A stretch of 14,602 nucleotides of DNA from Victivallales bacterium (GTDB lineage: Bacteria > Verrucomicrobiota > Lentisphaeria > Oligosphaerales > Oligosphaeraceae), in the NCBI GenBank assembly GCA_017431185.1, contig JAFRLP010000529.1, positions 1 through 14,602 on the forward strand. The letters are read 5' to 3'. Position 1 is the stretch's first letter, and each line of letters starts with the position of its first letter. This document shows positions 1 through 6,001 of this stretch, in pieces. The notes below the pieces were generated by a model that saw only the letters and a list, made by a program, of their open reading frames with translations, searched no databases and had not been told where the DNA came from. Position numbers and translations under genes: made by a program.

Positions 1-21
1 CCTTGTTTACGGCAGGTTAGC

Positions 22-67
22 GCAGAAACAACAAGCCCTCAAGGCCACGGTAGGACTTGAGGGCTTG
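22..67 (-). terminator. Terminator-like hairpin behind tRNA-Pro
   Basis: Positions 32-43 and 56-67 are perfect 12-bp inverted repeats around a 12-nt loop. Read on the minus strand they lie 11 nt past the CCA end of the tRNA and are followed by a T-rich stretch (TTGTTTC). This fits an intrinsic terminator for the tRNA transcript. The T tract is interrupted and short, so the call rests mainly on the strong stem and its position. Confidence 0.6.
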
Positions 68-78
68 CGGAAAATGGA

Positions 79-155
79 TGGTCGGAGCGGTGGGATTTGG
101 ACCCACGACCTACTGCTCCCAAAGCAGTCGCGCTACCAAGCTGCGCTACGCTCCG
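79..155 (-). tRNA. tRNA-Pro (anticodon UGG) with encoded CCA
   Basis: The minus strand folds into a complete 77-nt cloverleaf. It has a 7-bp acceptor stem (CGGAGCG/CGCTCCG), a GCGC/GCGC D stem, a perfect 5-bp anticodon stem (ACTGC/GCAGT) with loop TTTGGGA placing TGG at 34-36, a 5-nt variable loop and a GTGGG/CCCAC T stem. Discriminator A73 and the C1-G72 pair fit bacterial proline tRNAs. CCA is encoded at 81-79. One oddity: the T loop reads TCCAAAT, so the normally invariant U55 (the pseudouridine position) is C. No integrase or attachment duplication is visible next to it. Confidence 0.96.
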
Positions 156-167
156 TCAAACACGGGA

Positions 168-197
168 ATAATATATTTGCATATTGGCATTTCGCAA
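168..197 (-). promoter_or_regulatory. Candidate promoter of tRNA-Pro
   Basis: On the minus strand a TTGCGA -35-like box (192-197) and a TATTAT -10-like box (168-173) are separated by 18 bp. The overlapping TATATT (170-175) would give a 16-bp spacer. The -10 box ends 12 nt before the mature tRNA 5' end, so the leader would be very short. The call is based on resemblance to sigma70-type boxes and position only. Confidence 0.45.
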
Positions 198-338
198 CTG
201 GGTTGGTAAGAAAAAGGTCATTCTAAAGCAAATATCAGGGTAATTCCCTGCTAATTGACATTGGGCTACGCCGAAGACACCGCAAAGCGACAAACCTCTT
301 AAAGGCGAGCGCTGCTCCCGAATCAGTGCGTTTCCTTC

Positions 339-377
339 GACAATTGATAAGGTTGCAAAACACCGCCATCAATTGTC
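339..377. repeat. 10-bp perfect inverted repeat, 19-nt spacer
   Basis: GACAATTGAT at 339-348 and ATCAATTGTC at 368-377 are exact reverse complements. Each arm contains the self-complementary core CAATTG. The element sits just upstream of a second palindrome and 50 bp before the candidate -35 box. It could be a pair of protein-binding half sites or a hairpin. No T tract follows on the plus strand, so it is not an obvious terminator. Confidence 0.6.
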
Positions 378-383
378 AAGCAA

Positions 384-406
384 TGGAAAATGTGACGTAT
401 TTTCCA
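384..406. promoter_or_regulatory. Candidate operator palindrome (TGGAAAAT, 7 nt, ATTTTCCA)
   Basis: A perfect 8-bp dyad, TGGAAAAT at 384-391 and ATTTTCCA at 399-406, flanks GTGACGT. It ends 20 bp before the candidate -35 box at 427, a typical activator-site position. The arms resemble the half sites of the E. coli IclR box (TGGAAA and TTTCCA), but the central spacing is longer than in that box. An IclR-family gene is encoded in this window, which makes a link possible but unproven. Confidence 0.5.
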
Positions 407-426
407 AAAAAGGTTATGAGGGAGGA

Positions 427-455
427 TTGCTAGTGGACAATGGGTGGGTTATATT
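427..455 (+). promoter_or_regulatory. Candidate promoter of the DUF4450-like gene
   Basis: TTGCTA (427-432) and TATATT (450-455) are 17 bp apart, close to sigma70-type boxes. A start near 462 would leave a leader of about 240 nt before the ATG at 701, including the 36-bp-period repeats. No better promoter is seen closer to the gene. Confidence 0.45.
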
Positions 456-612
456 TATCAAGAGGCGATTGCCAAACAACCATCCAACCGCCAAAACGCC
501 GTCCGCGAGGGCGAAGGGCGAAAACGAGGCGTATTAGCATACGTTGAGTTTGGGCACTGAAGCGTCTCGGAACGCCATGAAGGCGGATGGGATGAGAGTT
601 TTGCCATCACCT

Positions 613-677
613 CTCAAGGCAATCGTTTTTGCCAACGCCCCATTACCGCTCAAGACAATAGTTTTTGCCAACACCCC
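613..677 (+). repeat. Two 29-bp direct repeats at 36-bp period
   Basis: Positions 613-641 and 649-677 share 26 of 29 bases (CTCAAGRCAATMGTTTTTGC then CAACRCCCC), separated by 7 nt. A third, degenerate trace (GTTTTGCCA) lies at 598-606, offset by 28 rather than 36. The array ends 23 nt before the start codon of the DUF4450-like gene and would be in its leader. The period is a multiple of three, so any frame through it gives a repeating peptide, but no coding signals support translation. Confidence 0.7.
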
Positions 678-700
678 GTCTTGCTTCAAAAAGGACCTTC

Positions 701-3700
701 ATGCCACTTCACCACTCTTACGAAAAAGATTCCTTGGTCACTTTCGGCTCCAGCGAAATCTTCAACCGCGTGCTGTACGGCGGTCACGCCAATGATGCCG
801 AGCAGGGCCGATTCTTCACCTTTGCAGGTGACACTCCCATTTTTATGGGCGGGGCCAGCGACTATACGCGAGATACTTGGTGCTACCAGGCCAAACAGGG
901 CATACTGCTCTCTGGGCTGGCCATGACGCCAGGATTCGTCCTTGCCTCTGGAGACAGCGACGGCTACTCCTGCTGGTTCCATAAAAGCACGGATGTCATC
1001 TCCTCCTGGCATCACGGCTGGATGGAGTACCGTCTGACCAGATTTTCACCTTATTTCCCAGATGTGAATGTTCAGATAGCCGTCTATCCGCTCAACCCCG
1101 ACGACGGCTTTCTGGTGCATTATGACATCACCACTGATCAGCAGGTCATCTTCTGCGCTGGATTCGGCGGAATCACCCCTTTCTTCGGACGCTTCGAGGC
1201 CACCAACTCCAAGCACCGCAATCTCCGCGACGCCGACTTTGACGGCAATACCGCACGTCTCACCGAGGGCGGCGCCGCCATTGACGGCCCAGGCGGAACC
1301 ACCATGCGCATAGGCACCGATTTCGACGCCATTCCGGAACTGGCATCCCATGCCGCCATGCTGGAGAGCTTTCCATCCACTTTTCTGGGCAACCACACAG
1401 ACGGCACGGAATGCGTTCGTCTGACCAAAATCATTCCTGCTGGGGGACGGCTCTGCGGCAATCTCATCGTGCTTCAAAACAGCAGTGACGAGCACCTGAA
1501 AGAGCTTTTGGCGGAGCGTGAGCTGCCACGCCAGTTGCGTACCCGTATCCGTGCCAAATATGCCGCGCTTGCATTCCATACGCCAGACCCTGTGCTGGAT
1601 GCCAGCGTGCCTGACACCGCCATCGCTCTGGACGCCTCGTTCCATGGCAAATCCTTCTATCATGGCGCCATCGGGTATCATGCCCCCTTCCTTGGCTGGC
1701 GCGGATGGTATGCCCCTGTTCTGCTCGGCTGGCTAGACCGCGTTCGGAGTGCCATCATGAGCCATTTCGACACCATCACTCCTGCAACAGGGCCTGAGAG
1801 GGTCTGGTGGGACGGCGCGGACCGTCCCGACCTTGACCATGAGGGCACCCAGTATCATCATCTGCAAGATTCCTCTGGGCATTTGACCGCATTGCTCCAT
1901 CGGGATGACATCTACGACATGCAGGAGGTCGCGATGGACATGACCCTCTATTATCTGGAGGCCAGTGCTGACGATGCGACCGCCGCCGCAATCTATGACC
2001 GTCTGCTTGAGCTTTTGGACTGGGAGGAGCGCATTCTTGACCCCGACCATGATGGTCTCTACCAGAATTTTCTCAACACCTGGATTTCCGATGGACACAG
2101 TTACAACGGCGCCGGCTGCGCCCAGTCCAGTTGCTACAACTATGCCGCCAATGCGCGGGCGGCGGCGGTGGGGCGCCGTCTGGGGCGTGACGTCTCCGCC
2201 CTGGAGGCCCGCGCCGCCAAAATCCTCGCCGCGCTTCACCGGAAACTGTGGCTGAGCAATCCCGGCGTGCTGGCGGAGTCCGTGGACACGATGGGGTCGG
2301 GGCTGGTTCATCCTTCGCCAGAACTCTCGACGACTTACCTGGCCATTGACTGCGGGGCCCTTTCCCAAATGGAAGCCTGGCGCGCCCTGAAGTGGACGGA
2401 ACGCAACATCAAGACCGTGCGCACGGCGGGGCGTGGGGGAATGCTCTACTTTTCCTCCCAGTGGCTGCCCAAGAAATACTCCACCTACGGCATCTTTCCG
2501 GCGGAGAACGCGGCCCTGGCCCTGGCGTTCTACCAGGTGGGCCTGGCAGACCAGGCGTCTGCCATCCTCAATGGGCTGGTGGACGCCTTTGCCCTTTCTC
2601 CCTATCCGGGCTCCATCACGCATGTCCTCTCCGCCCACGGCGGGACGGACAATGGCGACATCGACTTCACGGACGTCTCCAGCTGCTATCTGCGTCTGGT
2701 GCTGGAGGGACTCTGGGGCGTGCGGCTGCGCGGGCGCCAGGCCACTGTCGCTCCGCAGTTGCCGAAGGAGTGGCCGGAGGCCTCGCTCGCCCTGCCAGCC
2801 ATCTCTGTCCATTTCCATCGCACGGATTACCAGGATGAACTGAGCATCCATTTTACAGGTGACGAGGTATTGCTGCGACTGCCGTTGCGCTTTGCCGAAG
2901 TTGACCAGTTGCAGGTCAATGGCGTGGATAGCGAATATGAGCGGGTGCGCGGCATTGGACAGCCTTGGCTGGAGGCGAAATTGCCAGGTGGCCAGGCACT
3001 GGTTCGCGTCATATATCGGGATGAGGCGCTGCCGACGGTGGCGAATGCGGAGCAGACCGTATGCCCAGGCGCCACAGCGGTGATTCAGGCCACCGCCGAC
3101 ATCGATGAGGTGATTGGCTGCGAGGGGAAAATGCGCGTGGTGGAGACCAACGGCAGACAGTGCATCGTGCAGTTGGAGCCAGATGCGACTGGTTTCCTTG
3201 ACTGCCTGGTGAGGGCGGGCGATACCCTGTGCCCCGTCTCCTTCCAGGTGCTGGCGCCATTGCGGCGTCAGCCCGAGGTGACGGTCAGCGGGACACAGGT
3301 GTCCATTGACCTGCCCTACCACATCTCCTTGACGGAAATCCATCGGCAGGAGTTCCGCTCGCCGCGTCCGCAAGGGTATTCCATCGGCCAGCGTCTGAAT
3401 GGCCGTTATGCCTGGGAGTGGAACCAGTACGGCCATAATGCCCTGGAGGTGGACGATTCGCTTCTCCGTGCCAAGCCTGTGCTGGTGACCCCAGGCGGCT
3501 GGCGTTTCCGGACGCCCGCCAACGGCTCGAATGTGGTGGCGGTCTCGCTTTGGGACAATTTCCCCGACTGCGTGGAAATCCCCCTGGCTGGTCATGCCCG
3601 TGCGCTGGCGGCCTTGCACTGCGCCACCACCAATGCCATGCAGAGCAAAGTGTGCAATGCCGTCATGGAAGTCGTTTATCAGGATGGAGGCTGCGAAAAA

Positions 3701-3907
3701 ATCTCCCTCGTTCTGCCTGACAATCTGGACGATTTCCTCCACGCCCCCTATCAGCGCGCGTTTGAAAGCGTGCCGATTGGACGTGGCACGCACGCCAACG
3801 TCGCCGTAATCCCGCTTGACGCGGGGCGTGAACTGCGCGCCTTCCGAATGAGCGCCGTCGCCAACGAGGTCATTCTGGAGTTGCTGGCGCTGACTTGCCT
3901 GCGATAA
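701..3907 (+). CDS. DUF4450-like, six-hairpin glycosidase-type protein
   Basis: A protein of 1068 aa, probably a cytoplasmic glycoside hydrolase or related sugar-active enzyme. I chose the ATG at 701 because AAGGA at 691-695 gives a well-spaced ribosome binding site. A TTG in frame at 665 lies inside the repeat array and has none. The N-terminal part (about 15-300) is beta-rich and begins with NRVLYGGHAND and FFTFAGDTPIF. The middle (about 330-660) looks like an (alpha/alpha)6 barrel, with GWRGWYAPVL near 332, HRDDIYDMQEVAMDMT near 400, SYNGAGCAQSSCYNY near 465 and PAENAALALAFYQ near 600. The remainder is beta-sandwich-like, ending with a segment containing ATTNAMQSKVCNAVMEVVY. This order and length match Bacteroidota DUF4450 proteins as I remember them. 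Acidic residues around D400-E405 are possible catalytic groups (inference). No signal peptide is seen, unlike many relatives. The gene stands alone and converges on the IclR-type gene. Confidence 0.7.
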   Translation: MPLHHSYEKDSLVTFGSSEIFNRVLYGGHANDAEQGRFFTFAGDTPIFMGGASDYTRDTWCYQAKQGILLSGLAMTPGFVLASGDSDGYSCWFHKSTDVISSWHHGWMEYRLTRFSPYFPDVNVQIAVYPLNPDDGFLVHYDITTDQQVIFCAGFGGITPFFGRFEATNSKHRNLRDADFDGNTARLTEGGAAIDGPGGTTMRIGTDFDAIPELASHAAMLESFPSTFLGNHTDGTECVRLTKIIPAGGRLCGNLIVLQNSSDEHLKELLAERELPRQLRTRIRAKYAALAFHTPDPVLDASVPDTAIALDASFHGKSFYHGAIGYHAPFLGWRGWYAPVLLGWLDRVRSAIMSHFDTITPATGPERVWWDGADRPDLDHEGTQYHHLQDSSGHLTALLHRDDIYDMQEVAMDMTLYYLEASADDATAAAIYDRLLELLDWEERILDPDHDGLYQNFLNTWISDGHSYNGAGCAQSSCYNYAANARAAAVGRRLGRDVSALEARAAKILAALHRKLWLSNPGVLAESVDTMGSGLVHPSPELSTTYLAIDCGALSQMEAWRALKWTERNIKTVRTAGRGGMLYFSSQWLPKKYSTYGIFPAENAALALAFYQVGLADQASAILNGLVDAFALSPYPGSITHVLSAHGGTDNGDIDFTDVSSCYLRLVLEGLWGVRLRGRQATVAPQLPKEWPEASLALPAISVHFHRTDYQDELSIHFTGDEVLLRLPLRFAEVDQLQVNGVDSEYERVRGIGQPWLEAKLPGGQALVRVIYRDEALPTVANAEQTVCPGATAVIQATADIDEVIGCEGKMRVVETNGRQCIVQLEPDATGFLDCLVRAGDTLCPVSFQVLAPLRRQPEVTVSGTQVSIDLPYHISLTEIHRQEFRSPRPQGYSIGQRLNGRYAWEWNQYGHNALEVDDSLLRAKPVLVTPGGWRFRTPANGSNVVAVSLWDNFPDCVEIPLAGHARALAALHCATTNAMQSKVCNAVMEVVYQDGGCEKISLVLPDNLDDFLHAPYQRAFESVPIGRGTHANVAVIPLDAGRELRAFRMSAVANEVILELLALTCLR

Positions 3908-3920
3908 CTTCCGCCTCCCT

Positions 3921-4055
3921 GCGGCTTGCGACTGCGTCTGCCCCCGCGGCTTGCGCCGCGGGCACACAACAGAGCCCGCCGGGTGCGCCAGGACCTGCAC
4001 CCGCGGCTTGCGCCTGCGCCTGCCCCTGCGGCTTGCGCAGCGGGCACACAACAGA
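3921..4055. repeat. GC-rich 53-bp element, two copies at 82-bp period, with hairpins
   Basis: Positions 3921-3973 and 4003-4055 match in 49 of 53 bases. Each copy carries GCGGCTTGCG twice, 25 bp apart (3921, 3946, 4003, 4028), and ends in GGGCACACAACAGA. The first copy folds into a perfect 8-bp stem, CCCGCGGC/GCCGCGGG around TTGC (3943-3962). The second folds into a weaker version (CTGCG/CGCAG near 4026-4040). The element lies between two convergent genes. It may help transcription end in both directions, but no T tract follows the stems. It looks like an intergenic repeat of the REP/BIME kind; membership of a genome-wide family is inference. Confidence 0.75.
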
Positions 4056-4130
4056 CTTTGCGTGGGTGAGCAGCCGCTCGCTGGTGTCGGACTGCACGGC
4101 GAGCCGGCAAAGGGCATCGCATACTGCTTT

Positions 4131-4919
4131 TCAGTTCAGCAGCCTTTTTTCGATTGCTTTCCGGGCTTCCTCAAGCAGCGTCAGTTGACGCTGCAGGTAG
4201 TCGTCGTTGAGAAAATAACTCGAAAACGAGGTGCTCAGGGCCGCAATCGTCTGTCCGTTGTGTCCGTTCACCGGCACACCGACCGAACTGATGCCGAAAA
4301 CGCTTTCGTCGCGAACCAGCGCGTAGCCCAATCGACGGACTTCGGCAAGGCTTGCCTTGAGTTCTTTCGGGTCGCAAATGGTCTGCGGAGTCAGCTGGCG
4401 CAGGGGTTGCTGCGCCAGGAACGCATCCTGTTCCGTATCGGGAAGCGCACTCAGGAGCACTTTGCCCGCCGCAGTGGAATGGTATTGGTCGAGCCAGCAC
4501 TGGCGAATCGAAATGCTGATTGGGGCGCGGCTCTCGATGACGTTGACCGCAATCACCTGATGCTGGTGAAGGACACCCAGAAAACTGGTTGCGCCGCTTT
4601 CGGCGCTGAGCTGCTGCAGGGGTTCCAGCGAAATGGTGCGCAGTTCCTTCCAGATGTCGATGCTGTTGCCGAGGATGAAGGTCTGCAGTCCGAGCGTGTA
4701 GCGTCCGCCGCGATGCTGGTCGAGGTAGCCGCGGATGTAAAGGGTGCGGATAAGGTTGTTGGCGGTGGCGGAAGAGACGCCGAGCCTGGCGGCGATTTCG
4801 CCGCTGCGGATTGGCCCGGACACTTTGCCGACGATTTCGAGAATGTCCAGCGCGCGTTCAACGGACTGGATCAGTGTCTTGCGTTTGCCGCGACCTGCGG
4901 AACTGCCGTTTTCGGTCAT
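4131..4919 (-). CDS. IclR-family transcriptional regulator
   Basis: A protein of 262 aa, close to the usual IclR-family length. An N-terminal winged helix-turn-helix spans about 16-80: LIQSVERALDILEIV opens it, the recognition region is SGEIAARLGVSSATANNLIR, and the wing ends in GRYTLG. The C-terminal effector-binding domain (about 95-255) shows family hallmarks such as YHSTAAGKVLLSALP, VRDESVFGISSVGVPV and GQTIAALS. Such proteins bind DNA as dimers or tetramers and respond to small acids or sugar derivatives; the ligand here is unknown. I chose the ATG at 4919 because AAGGAG lies 5 nt before it. An in-frame ATG at 4934 also follows an AAGGAGG, but only 2 nt away, which is too close. The gene is divergent from the pseudopilin-glycosidase-transporter operon and is the obvious candidate regulator of it and of itself. 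Confidence 0.93.
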   Translation of the reverse strand: MTENGSSAGRGKRKTLIQSVERALDILEIVGKVSGPIRSGEIAARLGVSSATANNLIRTLYIRGYLDQHRGGRYTLGLQTFILGNSIDIWKELRTISLEPLQQLSAESGATSFLGVLHQHQVIAVNVIESRAPISISIRQCWLDQYHSTAAGKVLLSALPDTEQDAFLAQQPLRQLTPQTICDPKELKASLAEVRRLGYALVRDESVFGISSVGVPVNGHNGQTIAALSTSFSSYFLNDDYLQRQLTLLEEARKAIEKRLLN

Positions 4920-4948
4920 AATGTCTCCTTGCATTGCCTCCTTGTTAT

Positions 4949-4977
4949 ACCATAGCGTGGCCTTCCTGAAATTACAA
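4949..4977 (-). promoter_or_regulatory. Candidate promoter of the IclR-family gene
   Basis: On the minus strand TTGTAA (4972-4977) and TATGGT (4949-4954) are 17 bp apart, about 30 nt before the preferred start codon. The -35 box is part of a motif, TTGTAATTT then GGAAGGC (4977-4960), that recurs upstream of the divergent promoter at 5090-5110. This fits autoregulation, though it is only suggested by the sequence. Confidence 0.4.
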
Positions 4978-5085
4978 GCGGCGCGGGAAAATTTCTCTCC
5001 TGTTTTTCAGGCAACGGGGGAGGCACCCGCGCAACACGCCCGCAATAAATACAATAATAATGTAAATCAGCGATACTATTTGAAA

Positions 5086-5110
5086 AAAATTGTAATTTTA
5101 TCGGGAAGGC
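5086..5110. promoter_or_regulatory. Candidate operator upstream of the operon promoter
   Basis: AAAATT-GT-AATTTT (5086-5099) is a perfect 6-bp dyad ending 13 bp before the -35 box. It overlaps TTGTAATTT (5090-5098), which is followed by GGAAGGC (5104-5110). The same two blocks occur on the opposite strand at 4977-4960, at the IclR gene's own -35 box, with the spacing shortened from 5 to 2 nt. A regulator-binding role is inference; the AT-rich dyad alone would be weak evidence. Confidence 0.4.
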
Positions 5111-5112
5111 TC

Positions 5113-5141
5113 TTGACATTTCAGGAAAAAACGCATATAAT
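5113..5141 (+). promoter_or_regulatory. Consensus sigma70-type promoter of the operon
   Basis: TTGACA (5113-5118) and TATAAT (5136-5141) match the housekeeping consensus exactly with the ideal 17-bp spacer. The predicted start is near 5148, giving a leader of about 37 nt before the ATG at 5185, with AAGGAG at 5172-5177. A fully consensus promoter on a catabolic-type operon suggests control by a repressor rather than an activator. Confidence 0.85.
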
Positions 5142-5184
5142 ATTACCATGACGTTTTTCAACCTTAACAAGAAGGAGCCGAGCC

Positions 5185-5985
5185 ATGAAACAGGCCGTAA
5201 CCGTCCCGAACTCCGCAGACGCCCGCCGTCCCCGTCGCTTCACGCTCATTGAGTTGCTTGTCGTGATAGCCATAATCGCCATACTCGCGGCGATGCTTCT
5301 GCCGGCGTTGGGCAAGGCGCGGGAGAAGGCGCGTGAGGTTGCCTGCCTGAACAATTTCAAGCAGATTGGGCTGGCGCAGATCATGTACAGCGACGAGAAC
5401 GATGACTACATCGTGAACGGCTACACGGGGGCAAACGTGGCCAATCCCAACAACCTGTGGTTTGTGGTGTTGTCAGGCACCAGCTATGGAGGGTCTGCAA
5501 AGGTCGGCCCCGGATACGGCGTCCAATATTCAGGATGGGCAAAAGCGACCGGCACCTTCTATTGTCCCTCTGAAGGTCGGGGAAAATACAACTACACGGA
5601 GTATGCCCTGAACAGTTACCTGACGGGTGCGCGGGAGGAGCGCTACCGCAAGTTGAGGGCGGTATATGCGCCGACAGAAGCCCTGTTTGCCGGCGATTCC
5701 AACCTTAATAACGCCTGGGAGTTCTCCAACATCTACTCCATGGCCTTCCGGCACGGCGCGCCAGATGGCCGTGCGTTGGGCACCGACACCGTAGCGCCCC
5801 TCTCGAAAAGCGCGCGCGCCTGCGCCACCTATATCGACGGACATGCCACAGCCAGGAGTTTCAACGAAAACAAGAACCTCACGCTCAAAACCGAGGAACG
5901 CCACGTCACGAATGCCACGCCATCCTTCTCGCCATGCCTCTTCACAGGCTACACCTATGACGAATTGGGCGGCTCCGCCAAATAA
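5185..5985 (+). CDS. Prepilin-type N-methylation/H-X9-DG family protein (pseudopilin-like)
   Basis: A protein of 266 aa with a class III (type IV pilin-like) leader: 18 residues ending in RPRR, then [16 protein letters not shown] as the membrane and assembly helix. Cleavage by a prepilin peptidase would fall between R18 and F19, with E23 as the conserved Glu at +5. The usual Gly at -1 is Arg. The helix continues with [12 protein letters not shown], followed by [22 protein letters not shown], a typical opening for this family (quoted in blocks: [22 protein letters not shown]). The C-terminus has FRHG and later YIDGHA, corresponding to the processing-associated H-X9-DG signature but with 27 residues between H and DG. 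The protein probably sits in the cell envelope. The first gene of the operon, it ends 16 nt before the exported glycosidase-like gene. Whether it binds glycan or scaffolds the enzymes is unknown. The ribosome binding site AAGGAG is 7 nt before the ATG. Confidence 0.92.
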   Translation: MKQAVTVPNSADARRPRRFTLIELLVVIAIIAILAAMLLPALGKAREKAREVACLNNFKQIGLAQIMYSDENDDYIVNGYTGANVANPNNLWFVVLSGTSYGGSAKVGPGYGVQYSGWAKATGTFYCPSEGRGKYNYTEYALNSYLTGAREERYRKLRAVYAPTEALFAGDSNLNNAWEFSNIYSMAFRHGAPDGRALGTDTVAPLSKSARACATYIDGHATARSFNENKNLTLKTEERHVTNATPSFSPCLFTGYTYDELGGSAK

Positions 5986-6001
5986 AGGGGAGGGGTGATA
6001 G

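Larger units (their letters stand above)
198..700. other. Gene-free region between tRNA-Pro and the DUF4450-like gene
   Basis: About 500 bp with no convincing gene. It holds two inverted repeats (339-377 and 384-406), a candidate plus-strand promoter (427-455) and two copies of a 29-bp direct repeat (613-641, 649-677), each listed separately. Positions 240-338 and 456-595 show no structure I can interpret. An open frame starting with TTG at 544 crosses the repeats and runs out of frame into the next gene. It has no ribosome binding site and is not called. Confidence 0.7.

Noticed and set aside
79..155. tRNA-Pro as an integration site of a mobile element
   Set aside because: No integrase, transposase, duplicated tRNA 3' end or attachment repeat is visible in the window.
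384..406. Intrinsic terminator
   Set aside because: The stem is AT-rich and no T tract follows it on either strand. On the plus strand it is followed by A residues.
613..677. CRISPR array
   Set aside because: There are only two diverged 29-bp copies with a 7-nt gap, no spacers of normal length and no cas genes.
544..795. An 83-codon frame with repeated peptide (KAIVFANAP, KTIVFANTP) across the leader repeats
   Set aside because: It starts with TTG, lacks a ribosome binding site and overlaps the next gene out of frame. The peptide repeat simply reflects a DNA repeat with a period divisible by three.
1733..4117. A 794-codon open frame on the minus strand opposite the DUF4450-like gene
   Set aside because: Its translation is low-complexity, rich in R, G, Q and A, with no recognisable domain. 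The plus-strand frame has coherent domains and a good ribosome binding site. It is a mirror effect of GC-rich codons.
3951..4955. A 334-codon plus-strand frame opposite the IclR-family gene
   Set aside because: The minus-strand protein is a full-length IclR-family regulator. The plus frame begins in the intergenic repeat and has no domain signature.
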